DNA from: Adiantum capillus-veneris
Taxonomy: Eukaryota > Streptophyta > Polypodiopsida > Polypodiales > Pteridaceae
Length of the DNA: 64,000 nucleotides
Direction of reading: 5' to 3'
NCBI GenBank assembly: GCA_014529385.2
Contig: CM043970.1
Coordinates: 68,594,567 to 68,658,566 of the forward strand
Positions 21,755-32,522 of the stretch are shown piece by piece. The notes beneath the pieces were generated by a model. It saw only the letters and a program-made list of their open reading frames with translations, was not told where the DNA came from and made no database searches. The position numbers and the translations under genes were made by a program. Within the stretch, counting starts at the first letter, position 1; every line of letters begins with the position of its first letter.

Positions 21755-22195
21755 ACAGTTGTCATCATCATGGCTTTACGTACCATGGCATCATGGTATT
21801 CACCATGGTATAAGAGACGCTCAACAGCTGACAGTTGTCATCAACATGGCTTTACGTACCATGGCATCATGGTATTCACCACGGTGTAAGAGACGCTCAT
21901 AAAGCTTTAAAATATCAATTATCATGGTTTTACGTACCATGGCATCAAAGACGTTTTCTACAAATAAATAAAAAATGTAAAATAGTAGTCATCATCATGG
22001 CTTTACATACCATGGCATCACGTATTTACCATGGCATTAGAGACGCTTAGAAAAATTTTGAAATAGCAATCATCATGGCTTTACGTACCATGGCATCATA
22101 TATGTTTTTTCTTTTTCCAACTTTACATAAAAAATATAAAATAGTAGTCATCATCATGGCTTTGCGTACCATGGCATCCGAGACGCTAGTTTTGT
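21755..22195. repeat. Copia-4 tandem repeats (~76-80 bp, about six copies)
   Basis: Units start at about 21759, 21835, 21917, 21988, 22068 and 22146 with CATCATCATGGCTTTACGTA, CCATGGCATCA and (usually) ACCATGGTATAAGAGACGC. In element orientation they match the Copia-3 repeats, which marks the two as one family. Confidence 0.8.
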
Positions 22196-22199
22196 GCAA

Positions 22200-22885
22200 A
22201 ATCTGCAAAACCTCAAGACAATAATTAGTGAGTAGATAATGGCTTGATAAATCTTGTAATATCTTGATCAATGATTCACATGAAAACCATCACACATGTT
22301 AGTATACAATCCCATAAGACGATCATAAAATTACATGAAGTATTTATGACAAATTGCAATGAGATCAATAGCAAGAAATCTCAAGAACTGATGTCCAAAC
22401 ATACAATCTCAATATGGCAAGGTCAAGGTGGCCGGAAATATTTGTGCCTCGGTCCGGGAAGAAACAAATTACAAGAAGTAATTTAATTTGAGCACGCATA
22501 GAACTTGAAGGCTGATAGGAACAATCAATCGACATGTATATCTATTTAAAACTCACGAGAAAAGATATTCATAAAGATAACATGATGGTGCTACTTTGAT
22601 CGAAGCCAAAAGAAACCTTCACGCTAGTCATTAGAATAGTTCGCAGGGACCACTGCAATTAAATAAGAGGTTTTTGCAAGTTGCTCTTGTCGGCAATAAT
22701 AGCAACAATAATATTTCTCCTTGGTGCAGCAGGATCAAAACGAGTTCACTGCAGGTTGGGGCATACTCGAATAAAGCCACTTGCTTGTTCTGATCACACG
22801 CGCATTCAACAGTTGAATTAAGGCCATGAAAACCCAGTCTTACTACAGTAGATTAATGAATTCATTAATTAGCATAAAATATTCT
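22200..22885 (-). other. Copia-4 interior, non-coding
   Basis: No ORF or motif I can support; the 22271-22486 open frame has no recognisable content. Confidence 0.45.
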
Positions 22886-22889
22886 GGTT

Positions 22890-23170
22890 TGGCTCGCTAT
22901 CCACGCTCGTTAAAGGATAAATAGCCAGCGCTAATAATAGCCCAGGCCATGAAAATTCTTGTGTGTGTGCATGGGAAAGGTTGAGAACGCCTATATTGGA
23001 GAGACTTAGGCGAACGATCATTTTTCACCTCCTTGCCTCCTGCCTTCCGCAACCTTGTAGGAAAGAATGCACGTGACGTTGACGGCCATGGCGTCTGCGA
23101 GCTCGTCATAGTAGCGGCCCATGCAGATTTGTAGGTTGTTGTTGAGGCCAACCTTTACCTAAGAGCTCGT
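22890..23170 (-). pseudogene. Possible captured gene fragment in Copia-4
   Basis: GC-richer than its surroundings. One minus-strand frame reads GLNNNLQICMGRYYDELADA followed by AVNVTCILSYKVAEGRRQGG and a stop, which looks like the end of a real protein with two cysteines. I do not recognise the family. It has no start codon context or upstream exon here, so it would be a fragment picked up by the element. A second frame on the same strand (23151-22897) is also open and is probably the shadow. Confidence 0.3.
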
Positions 23171-23368
23171 ACGTAGCGGCCTAACCATATCTGCAAAGCG
23201 AGAATTGTGACATAGGCCGAGCAACAAGATGGGAAGCCGAGAGAGAAAAAGAAGCTAAAATAGCACCGATGATAGCTAATAAAGACAGATATTCATTTAG
23301 GAAAGTTGTACAGCTCTAATCAAAGCCAAAATCAGCTACAAAACAGGTACCTAGATCGAAGAAAAATT

Positions 23369-23643
23369 ATCTCCTAAGCGCTATATAAGGCAGAAGCTAG
23401 CTGTGAAGCCGAATGTCTCAACACTCTCTCTGCGTAGCTTGCGATTTGTGCAACGCCATAGCCGCAACCCCAAGACATGGCCTCACTTTGCGCAACTGCA
23501 GGCCTCATCTCCTAAGCGCTATATAAGGCAGAAGCTAGCTGTGAAGCCGAATGTCTCAACACTCTCTCTGCGTAGCTTGCGATTTGTGCAGCGCCAAAGC
23601 CGCAACCCCAAGACATGGCTTCACTTTGCACAACTACAGGCCT
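23369..23643 (+). repeat. 138-bp tandem duplication containing a TATA-like box
   Basis: 23369-23506 and 23507-23643 are near-identical (ATCTCCTAAGCGCTATATAA ... CTGCAGGCCTC). Each unit holds GCTATATAAGGC about 30 bp before GAATGTCTCAACACTC, as a promoter would. One plus frame (23403-23723) is open across both copies, with repeated MKPNVSTLSLRSLRF; its product is not recognised. Confidence 0.7.
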
Positions 23644-24116
23644 CTCCAACTCTTGAGAGCAAGTACATTAAACAGAGAGTACTTGCAGCTAGTGCATGTG
23701 TGAGGTGGCACCATGAAACATGATGCTCAAAACCTGAGCAGCACCGTATTGAGCTGCTTTGCGCTTTGTAATTAGTTACGTCCTCACCTTGCTAAAAAAA
23801 AAACTATCGCACAATTTGCGCCTAGAACACTTTATGGTTTTCTTTAAATATAGCATGGTTAAAAGCAGTCGTAACCAACTAAACAAAGCATGCCAACAAC
23901 AGTCGCTTGCGTGCAGATGAGCACCATCGCTTGCAACACACAATTTTCCATCATAACCAATTGCACGGAAGAAAAAAAAACATGATAGAAAACCAAAAGA
24001 AACAACTACTTAGCTCGTTTATTTCCACGACCACAAGATATTGCCTTCTACGTTGTGGCTTCTCACAATCGAGCTCTATCGCATGTTGATGAGGGAGGAA
24101 GACCAATTAGACGAGA

Positions 24117-24129
24117 GGCTCTGATACCA
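24117..24129 (-). promoter_or_regulatory. Copia-4 primer binding site
   Basis: Reverse complement TGGTATCAGAGCC adjoins the 5' LTR at 24130, complementary to initiator Met tRNA. Confidence 0.88.
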
Positions 24130-24303
24130 TGTTGAAAAACCACGCACGAGAGAGAAGACTCCATCATATGCAAACCCCAAAGTGTGTCTATTGATCACAC
24201 AAGATGCGTTTATATAAAGGTGACCAGGGTGCTATATATAGAGATACCATATATAGCTCAACATTGTTGAGCTATATATGGTATCTCTATATATAGCTCA
24301 ACA
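24130..24303 (-). repeat. Copia-4 5' LTR with 40-bp inverted extension
   Basis: 24130-24263 matches the 134-bp left LTR. It is followed by 24264-24303, an inverted copy of the LTR end (GAGATACCATATATAGCTCA ACA / TTGTTGAGCTATATATGG TATCTC) that finishes again in CTCAACA. The AAAAT duplication lies outside the extension, so the extension was present at, or arose in, the inserted copy. Confidence 0.8.
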
Positions 24304-24533
24304 AAAATCACATCAAGTAGCATATGTGACAAGGGACCAATGATGCTAAAGCTACTCAAAGATATTGAAGAATTTGCATCAAGTCAATTGTATATGTAGG
24401 GCTTTCAAACTTTCAAAGACTCTTAAAAGCGCACATTGTATATTATGGAGTGATGTAGCTCCTCAAAATTGATTTTTGTAAATTTTGATAATTGTTAATA
24501 TAACAGTGCATGTATATGGTGCTGTGAATTTTT

Positions 24534-24590
24534 CCCTTGTACCCCCAAGGGTTTTTTCATCCACAGTTAGGGACTTCTATTTGAGTGGGG
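24534..24590 (+). promoter_or_regulatory. Copia-3 stem-loop and polypurine tract
   Basis: CCCTTGTACCCCCAAGGG (24534-24551), TTTTTTCATCC, then ATTTGAGTGGGG (24579-24590) next to the 3' LTR. Same arrangement as Copia-1. Confidence 0.82.
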
Positions 24591-24753
24591 TGTTGGAGCT
24601 ATATATACCAACCCCTATGCTATATATAGCTACGAGTCCCGACTATATATGTATACTCAGTGTATGCTCTACATACACTTTGGGGATTTCATATGATGGT
24701 GTCCTCTCTCTCTCTCCTCTCGTCTACTTGCGCTCTCTCCCTTCGGTTCAACA
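24591..24753 (+). repeat. Copia-3 3' LTR (163 bp)
   Basis: Partner of 18563-18723. The GATGC duplication follows. Confidence 0.88.
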
Positions 24754-25860
24754 GATGCAAGAGTGTCATGAGCCTTCTTATGCATGTCATAGCAGTGCTC
24801 AACCAAAAATTCAAGCTATGGAGTTATATTTCTCTTGGCCAACAATGAGGTAAGATGTAAATGACTATATCTCCAAATGTATAACATGTCAAAAGGTTAA
24901 GTATGATAGACACAAGTCATTCGGTCTACTACAGCCTTTACCAATTCTTGATATGCCTTGGGAGAGTATAGCCATGGATTTTGTCTTTGGCTTGCCCAAG
25001 TCATTGCATGGAAAGAATGGAATATGGAAAATAGTTTAAAGGTTTAGTAAGCAAGCTCACTTCATTCCTGTCAAAAAGACTATTAAGGCGCCACACATGG
25101 CCAATGTTTTTATGATGCACATATTCAAGTATCATGGGTTTCCCAAAAGTATCATATCTAATAGGGATTCAAGGATGACTAGCCTAGGGCTAGCAGAGAA
25201 TGTGGGAACAGAGCTCAATTTCTCCTCCTCCTATCACCCTGAAACGGATGGACAGAGTGAATTGTAAATCCACTATTCTAGATCTACTTAAAAGATATGT
25301 CAATGAAGTAGGTCAAAGTAATCAATGGGAGAAGTACTTACCCTTAGTAGAGTATCTGCACAATAATATTGTCCATACTTCTACTGGTAAAACCCCCTTT
25401 GAAATAGTTGAGGGTTGTCGAAAGGTACCACCTATTCTACTAATCAAAGAGAAAATTGTTGCTACCACTGAGTGTGTGAGGGATGTGCGAGAGGCCTTTG
25501 CTAAGGTAAAAGAAGCAATCCAAAGGGCACAAATGAAATAGAAGCAAGCTGCAGACAAGCATCACCATCATCTTAACTTAAAAGAAGATGATTGGGTGTT
25601 GCTTAAGTTTCCCAAAGCAAGGTTGAAATGTACAACATGCAAGAATCGTAAGCGTAATCCTACAAGCCACCAAAAGTTTTACGCAAAGCTGGCCAAATAA
25701 TACTATGGTCCCTTTCAAAACTTGCAAAAGGTCAACCCAACCTCTTATCGGTTGTGATTGCTAGAGCATTGGCATATACACACTACTTTTTATGTCAGTT
25801 TGCTTAAGCCATATAAAGGACGTCCACTCCAAGCTCCAAACAAGGAAGATCCACCATAAT
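24754..25860 (+). pseudogene. CHR-1 integrase fragment
   Basis: Translated pieces give CHEPSYACHSSAQPKIQAME with a zinc-type continuation CITCQKVK, then DMPWESIAMDFVFGLPKSLH (first Asp), FPKSIISNRDSRM (second Asp, flanked by N-R-D), and YHPETDGQSEL (catalytic Glu region, E kept). 25200-25541 continues with WEKYLPLVEYLHNNIVHTST and GKTPFEIVEG. C-terminal DWVLLKFPKARLKCTTCK and YYGPFQNLQKVNPTSYRL carry the GPF-type module. Several stops and frameshifts break it. Confidence 0.85.
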
Positions 25861-26075
25861 TTGAGGAAATGGAAGAGATTCTATGGCTTGAAAGGATCCT
25901 TAAGCATGAAAACAAGGTCTTAAGGACAGGCAAGATATTAAGGTGACATTTGGTTAAATTTTCCAATTATCTTGATGAAGATGCCCACTGGATGCAAGAG
26001 CCCCAACTTAAGGAATCTTTAGCTCTTCTTCAAGAGTATAAAGCTTTGTATGATTTGCACGTTGCTCAGGAATAA
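25861..26075 (+). pseudogene. CHR-1 chromodomain and C-terminal tail
   Basis: After integrase the frame reads EEILWLERILKHENKVLRTG, an in-frame stop, then HLVKFSNYLDEDAHWMQEPQ and a tail ending at TAA 26073-26075. This is the chromodomain pattern of plant chromoviruses (L-x-KW/F-x-NY...DA-W-E). In this family the domain tethers integrase to particular chromatin marks. CHR-3 has the same domain (38500-38680). Confidence 0.75.
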
Positions 26076-26280
26076 AATGATTTTATTCATTAATTTTTTA
26101 TAATTTATGCTATATGTGTTATGTTTTTGGTGTACATTATAAAATGGTCGGCTTTTAGAGTTTATGTCTCTTAAGCCCCTATGGGTATTTCATCTCATAG
26201 GAAAGGACAAGCTATAAAGTGATTAAAAAAATAGCAATGGATAAATGTTGAGGCTTCGTAAGGATATAACGGAATTTATC
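26076..26280 (+). other. CHR-1 3' UTR, left part
   Basis: Non-coding. Contains CTTAAGCCCCTATGGGTATT, which resembles CCTAAGCACTTATGGGTTTG at 40579, the continuation after CHR-2. TTATC (26276-26280) is the likely left target duplication of CHR-2. Confidence 0.6.
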
Positions 26281-28262
26281 TAATAACTTGATTGGAGCGG
26301 AAGAGAATTGAACATAATGAGCATTTCATTAAGAGAATTAGCTAGTAAAGAAAAAGAGAGTGCTTGGTTGGAGATAGCAACAGTTTACACGTTTCTAATT
26401 AACATGGCATGAGCAATAACTTGGAAAAGGGAGAGAATTAGAGAAATTGATAACAATTGAGGATCGGATTTATTTGGAGCCAGTCCCCCCTCCAAAAGGC
26501 AGTTGCATTATAGGTTCTCCCATCAAGAGAGACTTGGTACAATACAATATTTGTGTTCCTTGAGACCTCCTTGGTGGAATGAATATGGAACCTTAATGCA
26601 CCAAATTAGGCTTGAAAAACAAAAATTAACTACTTGCAATAAACAAGAAAATTGGAAGAACCCTCAATCCCAAGACCTCAAACACCTTTGAAGGTGGAAA
26701 GAGCTCGCAGAGAGTGAGGAATATGAGGGAAGAAGATGAATTCTTACGAGAAAGAATCTATTCTCTTCACATATAATCACTCATGTAAGCATAGCTTAGT
26801 AATTAGTGATAATGAAGATAAAGAGAATGATAAACCTTACATTTAGCATGGCTCTTGGTTGGATTTGCACTCCATAGCCAACAGTTGTTGGTGTAGTCTC
26901 TCACTCCTCAAGCTTGGAGAAGGAGATGTCAAGACTTGCAACACACAAGTGTGTAGTGTGTGTGTGTGTGGCTTGTGAGCTACATGAGAGAGAGGGAGAA
27001 TTTGATTTGCACCTATTAATCTAGCTTGCACCTCATTGGTCCACCTCTAGCCCCAGCCAATGAGAGGCCTCATGCATAAGAAGCAAGATGTGTAGTCTAG
27101 TGACAAGTGTCCTCCTTTCCACCTTTTAGAGAGGGATTAATTTATTCATTAATTAATCTAAATTCTCATTGGACCTCCCTTTAGGCCATCCAATAGGATT
27201 TTGGCACACTATGAGGGCAACATAGCGATGGGCTTGACATGTATCCCTTTGCCTCTTTTGGCTTGGGTGACCCTTGGTACATGTGTGTATGTGTGTGTGC
27301 TCTCTCATCTCCCTAGAGATAGGGCTCGCCCCCTCCTTTGTAGGAGTCATGTTGACTTAGGAAGCACATCAATCACCTTAGTCACTACGCACCTCAAGCA
27401 TCTTAGTCAGTAGCTTAGTCACTAAGCAGCTTATGTTATAGAAATGATATTTTATGATTAATTGCAGTTGACAGGTGGAAAAGACTAGACCGAGATAGGC
27501 CTATGCGAATGGAAATATATATTGTACATTTTATTATTCAAGTGCTCTTTAGGAGCTTTGGCCATTTATGCCCGGTCGGCCAGTTTGTACTCAATTTGAC
27601 CATTTAAGAAATCTATAAATGAAATACATGCACGAGGGAAATCGTCACTCTTGCACGGGGGGAGATTGTACCCAGTGTCTGTGTTATTCTCCTCTCCTCT
27701 CTTCTCTCTTGCCGTGCCGACGTAGCACTCCACTTTCGGAGGTGCACCTACACGCGTTCTTTTACTCTCTCCCGCTCTCTATCTCTCTTTGTTCGCGTAT
27801 ATCGTCGATTATGTGCTCGTGGATTCGCCAGGTATGAAGATTTGTCCATTTTATGGTTTGTAGTATATTGTTTTTGGTATTTTGCAGGATAGCCACACAT
27901 CTTTCTGTAGCACCTTAGTCATCAAGCACCCTCAAGCACAGCCCTAGCTTGCCTAAGGTCTAAGCGCAACCCTAGCTTTTGCCTAAGGTCTAAGGAATTT
28001 TAACACTAACCTTTGGAGGTATTTAATGAAGGTAAACCTATGGTCTTTTAAGCTCCATTAATGCACATTGCTCTTTTGTAGACCATCTCCTTTTGGACCC
28101 TTATAGAGATGTAGGTATCTGCCTTCTTGGTCCCCGGGTGAGATAAGTCTAGCAACACATTCGAAAATAATAACTCTTGTTCGTGTTTTATCTTCCCACA
28201 TTAAATGATGAGTTTAATATGATAAAATCATTTGGGATAGTAAGATATTAGTTCTTATGACA
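26281..28262 (-). repeat. CHR-2 3' LTR (LTR-G, ~1.98 kb)
   Basis: On the minus strand begins TGTCATAAGAACTAATATC just after the purine tract AAGGGAGAGGTAA and ends CAAGTTATTA. Matches the solo LTR at 3224-12647 and the split 5' LTR. Contains an interior stretch (27440-27900) with no counterpart in the other copies, including its own TCTC-rich segment, probably a small later insertion. No gene. Confidence 0.75.
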
Positions 28263-28402
28263 TTACCTCTCCCTTGAAATCATAGTCATCCTCAACTATG
28301 AGGTAGAGATGGTAAAGTCTTACTCATTAGTCCATAGGTCTTAGCAGGTAGAGGATCCCTTTTTACCCTACACAAGTTCTACTTGGTGTTTGGGAGACGT
28401 CA
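28263..28402 (-). other. CHR-2 3' UTR and polypurine tract
   Basis: Minus strand carries AGTTGAGGATGACTATGATT followed by TCAAGGGAGAGGTAA before the LTR. The same ACGACTATGATTTCAAG block precedes the CHR-3 LTR (39058-39076) and a related one the CHR-1 LTR. The integrase C-terminus and chromodomain expected here are absent. Confidence 0.65.
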
Positions 28403-28960
28403 TCACCACAAACTTGATCCTATGCATGCATAATCCTTAAAAATTTGTGCACAACAAAGAAAAGAGAGAGTCTTGTAAGACAAGGACTTTAGTAGATCAA
28501 GGATCGCAAGGTTGTCTATCTCACTTTGGCCATCTGTTTGTGGGTGATAGGCCAAGGAGAAGTTTAACCTTGTGCCTAGATTCTCAAAGAGGCCACTCCA
28601 AAAATTATTGGTCATTCTAGGATCTTTATTTGACACGATAGATGTTGGCAAGTCATGATATTTGAAGATCTGTGATATGAAGAGGGTTGCCATTTGGTTT
28701 GCCTTAATAGTCTTTTTGACAGGTATAAAATGGGCTTGTTTACTAAACCTGTCTACTATTGTCCATATTCCTATATTCCCATGTATAGACTTATGCAATC
28801 CAAAGATAAAATCCATGGATATGCTCTCCCATGGTGAATCAGGGACAGGCAATGGCTGAAGCGATCCAACTTGGTTGCCTCTGTCAAACTTTTTCCTTTA
28901 GCATACCATGCACTTTGTAATTAAGTCTCTTTTCATGGTAGGCCACTAGAAGTACATCTC
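28403..28960 (-). pseudogene. CHR-2 integrase, C-terminally deleted
   Basis: The 28852-28403 frame reads VPDSPWESISMDFIFGLHKS (first Asp), GNIGIWTIVDRFSKQAHFIP, LPTSIVSNKDPRMTNNFW (second Asp) and AYHPQTDGQSEIDNLAI, with catalytic Glu in GQSE. It then departs into unrelated residues, so the C-terminal GPY/F module and chromodomain are missing. The zinc-binding part lies just upstream in a broken frame (28884-28960, including ESCSLRSRDVLLVAYHEK). Confidence 0.82.
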
Positions 28961-29621
28961 TACTTCTCAAAGAGCAGGATTCATATGTCGCTTTCTCACA
29001 GAGTGAGTTAGTAATGCATAGCCTATTTCCATAGAGAAGATAACCATCCTCAAGAGTGAATGGTTCTTCTTTCTTCCCTAGTGCAAGGGCTGAAATGACA
29101 ATTTTGAAGTCGGTATCAATGGCATACTCATCTATCATGGAAGATAGATCATTGTGAGTATCTATGGATACCGCATTCACCTTTGGCCATCGTGAGAGTG
29201 CATCAGACACTTGACTGTGTTTGCCAACAATGTGAGAAATATGAAAATGAAATTGCACAAGGAAATTTTCCCACCTCATTTTTGTCGGATAACTTGGTTT
29301 GCATCATGAAATACTTGAGGCTTTGATGATCCATCTGTAGGATGAATGGAGTCCCCAAGAGGTAGTGCTTCCACAGTCTAGGTCATGTAGGAAAACTAAT
29401 AGATCCTTGTTGTAGATTACCAATAATCTCTCATCGGAGTTGAGCCTTCGACTCTCGTACACTATGGCATGCCCTTCTTGAAGAAAAACAGCTACAAGGC
29501 AATCACCACAAGCATCACATTGGACCTCAAATGGCTTTAAGAGATCCAAAAATGTAAGCACATGTTGAGATATAAGCTTCTCCTTCAGATTTTCAAAAGC
29601 TTCTTGCTCTTTGCAGTCCAT
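28961..29621 (-). pseudogene. CHR-2 RNase H and linker
   Basis: The 29621-29304 frame has KEQEAFENLKEKLISQHVLT, KPFEVQCDACGDCLVAVFLQ (the usual DAS is DAC here), GHAIVYESRRLNSDERLLVI, YNKDLLVFLHDL (E of the KELLA motif replaced by D). The 29279-28884 frame has MRWENFLVQFHFHISHIVGK, HSQVSDALSRWP (the ADALSR Asp kept) and the linker TNSLCEKATYES. Broken between frames. Confidence 0.82.
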
Positions 29622-30256
29622 AAATACTTGACGTTATTTTTTATTAAGTCATGTAATGGGCCTGCTATTTGGGAGAATTTCTCTATGAAGCGTCTATAGT
29701 ATGCACACATACCTATAAAGCTCCGTAGCTCATGGAGGTTTCTTGGATTAGGCCAATCTTTTATTACCTCTAGCTTTTGTGGATCCATACGGATGCCATC
29801 CTTAGGGATAATATGGCCTAAGTACTGAATCTCCTCTAAGAAAAAATCACTTTTCCTTCGATTTATGAAAAGCTTATTTTCTCTCAAAGATTGGAAGATT
29901 ATCAAGAAATGTTGCTTGTGCTCTTCCAATGAATTGGAGTAGAGGATAATATAATCAAAGAATACTCCAGTAAAGTTTTGATAAGGTCTAAAGATCTTCT
30001 TCATTATTTGTTTGAATGTATCTGGAGCATTTGTGAAGCCAAAAGGCATGACAAGATATTCACAGAGGAATGTCATGCAAAATGTGGTCTCTACGATATC
30101 TTTGTTTGCTATCCTTATTTGATGATAGCCAGTTTTAAGTTCAATCCTACTAAAGTAGGTAGAGCCTTGTAGCTTATCAAATAGATCTTTTACCCGTGGA
30201 ACGAGAAATCTATTCTTGATAGTGATCCTATTTAGTGCTCTATAGTTGACACACAT
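29585..30256 (-). pseudogene. CHR-2 reverse transcriptase, catalytic residue lost
   Basis: 223-codon frame: MCVNYRALNRITIKNRFLVP, STYFSRIELKTGYHQIRIA, YLVMPFGFTNAPDTFKQIM, VFFDYIILYSNSLEEHKQHF, IQYLGHIIPKDGIRMDP, LHELRSFIGMCAYYRRFI. The catalytic F-D-D is FFDY (residues 99-102, Asp to Tyr), and the first catalytic Asp of the RIDL motif is Glu (RIEL). Either change should abolish activity; CHR-3 keeps RIDL and FFDD. Otherwise it is a full palm-thumb region. The N-terminal part is frame-broken upstream (30257-30480). Confidence 0.88.
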
Positions 30257-31110
30257 ATACTATGTGCCGTTGTGCTTTTGCACTAAAAGCACTGGTGAGA
30301 AAAATAAAGAGGAGCTAGGCCTCACCGTTCCTCTCTCTACCAGTTCTTGCACTTGCCTCATAATCTCCTCTTGTTGAGCTTGTGAAACTCTATAAGGAGG
30401 CTTATTGGGTGGTGAGCTTCCTACTAGAAGCTCTGCGACATGGCCGCCATCCCCTCGTTTTGGAGGTAGCTCACAAGGGATTTCGTCAATGAAAACATCT
30501 TGGAATTATTTAAGGAAATTAGGCAACTCTAATTCCTCTTGATTCCTTTTATTACTACTTGTTAAAACATTAGTATTACTCAAAGACTCTTTGACAAAAA
30601 TCATATACGCGAAAACTTAGCTTTTCATTTCCTTATTGAAAGCAAGCATATTTACAAGGTAATTAGATTTGTCTGACTCATTAGCATCTATGTACAATTC
30701 CTTTTCCCTATAGTACTTGATAGTAGATCCTTCTTTCAAGGTACTTCATGGTGGCAGCCATGCGAGTAAACCATGGTGCCCCAAGGATGACATCCTTGTG
30801 CTTGAGAGGGGAGATGAAGAAATCTTCTTTGTCCACGTAGCTTTGGACATGAAGCCTCAATTTCCCAATTAAGGGAGTGACTGAGACGTCTTGCCCCTTG
30901 ACCCATCCACTTTGAGCGCATATCCCATTTCATGGGCTTGTATGCCTAATTTGGTGGCCAACTCCGTGGATATGAAGTTGTGAGTTGAGCCAGGGTCGAA
31001 CAAGATGAAGGCATCATGCTCTCACACCTTTCCCCAAGCATAGGAAAGGGGAGATCTTTGGCAATGAGCATCCTCTTTTGGAGCCTCTAATAGAAGCTCT
31101 AGGTTGCTCA
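30257..31110 (-). pseudogene. CHR-2 protease and PR-RT linker
   Basis: A minus-strand frame near 31010-30890 reads FILFDPGSTHNFISTELATK LGIQAHEMG, a chromovirus protease whose active site is D-P-G-S (standard for this group is D-S/P-G). FTHMAATMKYLERRI-like and RSSPPNKPPYRVSQAQQEEI pieces follow in other frames up to the RT. Frames are broken by stops. Confidence 0.7.
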
Positions 31111-32522
31111 TTACGTAAATTCCTTTGGGGGCAAGCGTGATATGCATGCCCTTGCTTTTTGCACTTAAAGCATCGGTTATCCTTACAATAACACTCTATC
31201 TATTCAGGAGAGAGTCGGTTCTTTCCTATGTAGACTTCCTTCTCCTTTGATTTGTTGTTGTTGTTTCTAGAGTTACCTTTGGAGGAATTTTGAGCATTAT
31301 TTCTCCCTCTAGACTCATTTCGTTCCTTGTTTCCATGGGCTTAAGATTTCTCTTAGCTCCTTGTTGGAAATTGATTTGAGAGTCAACCAAAGTATGGTGT
31401 ATGACCGTCAATATGGTCCTAGGCCTTGAGAGTTAGCATACTCTGCCATTTCTTTAGGAAGACCCGCACAGAATTCTTGCTTTTGCTCTCCAAAGTCTGT
31501 CTTTTTGTAGAAAATGGCTTTGAGATGTAGATCCCAAAAGTTATCTACGTACTTTTCAATAGACTCATAAGGAGAGAGCTTTAAGCTTCCCCATTTGGTA
31601 AGGACTTTGTCTTTGGTGTTTCTTGCAAGAAACTTCTTCATTATGAAGTCTCTTAAAGCCTTCCATGTCTTTGGAGCTTCACATTTGGCTCATACACTAG
31701 CCCACCATTTTCGGGTGGACTTTTGGAAATACATAGCCATGTGACGTAGCTTAGAGGGCTCGATGAAGCCCTCATCATTAAAGGCCACATCAAACTGTTG
31801 GATGAAGGCCAAGATCTTGTCCGTAGCACCAAAGGTGCTATCATAGGTGAGGAAAGAGATGTTCTTTCCTCCATCCTTGAACTTTTTCAACTTCTTAGAC
31901 CTTATCCATGCCACATAGGACTTGCGATGGTCTCTCTTCTTGGGCTCTTTAGGAGAAGATCCGCTACTTTCATCGGAAAAAGAAGAAGAAGACGATGAAG
32001 AGGGTCACCTATTTCTCTTTTTATTCTTTCTTTGATTCCTCTCTTTCCTTTTGTGATTTTGAGGAGGAGAGCTTTGCGGTGATCTTTTCCTCTTGGGAGG
32101 AGTTGGAGATCATTGACACCGCCATCTTCTTGGAGGCACATCTTTGGACGTGTTGGTGGACTCATTTCTTTCTCTTTCATTTGGTGGGGGCTCTTCATAT
32201 GTGACTTGACCTCTCCTTTTGAGTGGAGGTAAGTGTGCGAGTAAGTGTTGAGACCCTTCGTATGGGTCCTCCTGTTCTCTCACCATAGAGAGACCTCTTT
32301 TGGAAGTCTCTCCAAGGGACTTCTCTCTTGTTGGGGAGATTGAAGAATCCCATGATTGTGAAGTTTTTGGTCAAATTCACCTTGCAAAGAGGGATTTTCC
32401 AGAGCTTGTTGTAGCCTTGAAACAAGAACATTGACATGTATAGGAGCATCGTTAGTAGAACCCTCATGTGTAAAATCAAAGTTATCAATATTCATTCTAC
32501 TCTCTTTATTATTGTCAGCCAC
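31111..32522 (-). pseudogene. CHR-2 gag
   Basis: Starts at ATG 32522 (MADNNKESRMNIDNFDFTHE). The Arg/Ser-rich middle is shifted (32198-31902). The conserved core is at 31914-31690 (KKFKDGGKNISFLTYDSTFG, IQQFDVAFNDEGF, MAMYFQKSTRKWW) and 31641-31408 (KYVDNFWDLHLKAIFYKKTD, FCAGLPKEMAEYA). A zinc knuckle CFKCKKQGHAYHAC (CX2CX4HX4C) is encoded near 31170-31128 and is intact, unlike CHR-3. At least three frame changes. Confidence 0.8.

Larger units (their letters stand above)
21103..24303 (-). mobile_element. Copia-4: non-autonomous copia-type element nested in Copia-3
   Basis: Minus orientation. The left (3') LTR is 21103-21236 and the right (5') LTR begins at 24130. A primer site (TGGTATCAGAGCC on the minus strand, 24129-24117) lies beside the right LTR, and the Copia-type stem-loop and purine tract (21237-21294) beside the left one. 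A 5-bp duplication AAAAT sits at 21098-21102 and 24304-24308. No gag-pol. The interior has CCATGG-type tandem repeats like Copia-3 and stretches that look like captured gene sequence (22890-23643). Confidence 0.85.
18563..24753 (+). mobile_element. Copia-3: non-autonomous copia-type element
   Basis: LTRs of 161 and 163 bp begin TGTTGGAGCTATATATA and end TTCAACA. They are flanked by GATGA (18558-18562) and GATGC (24754-24758), a 5-bp duplication with one mismatch. CHR-1 pol reads through once it is removed. There is a Met-tRNA primer site and a Copia-1-like stem-loop and purine tract, but no gag or pol motif between them. The interior is tandem and inverted repeats plus the nested Copia-4. Shared terminal signals suggest it depends on a Copia-1-like partner (inference). 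Confidence 0.85.
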
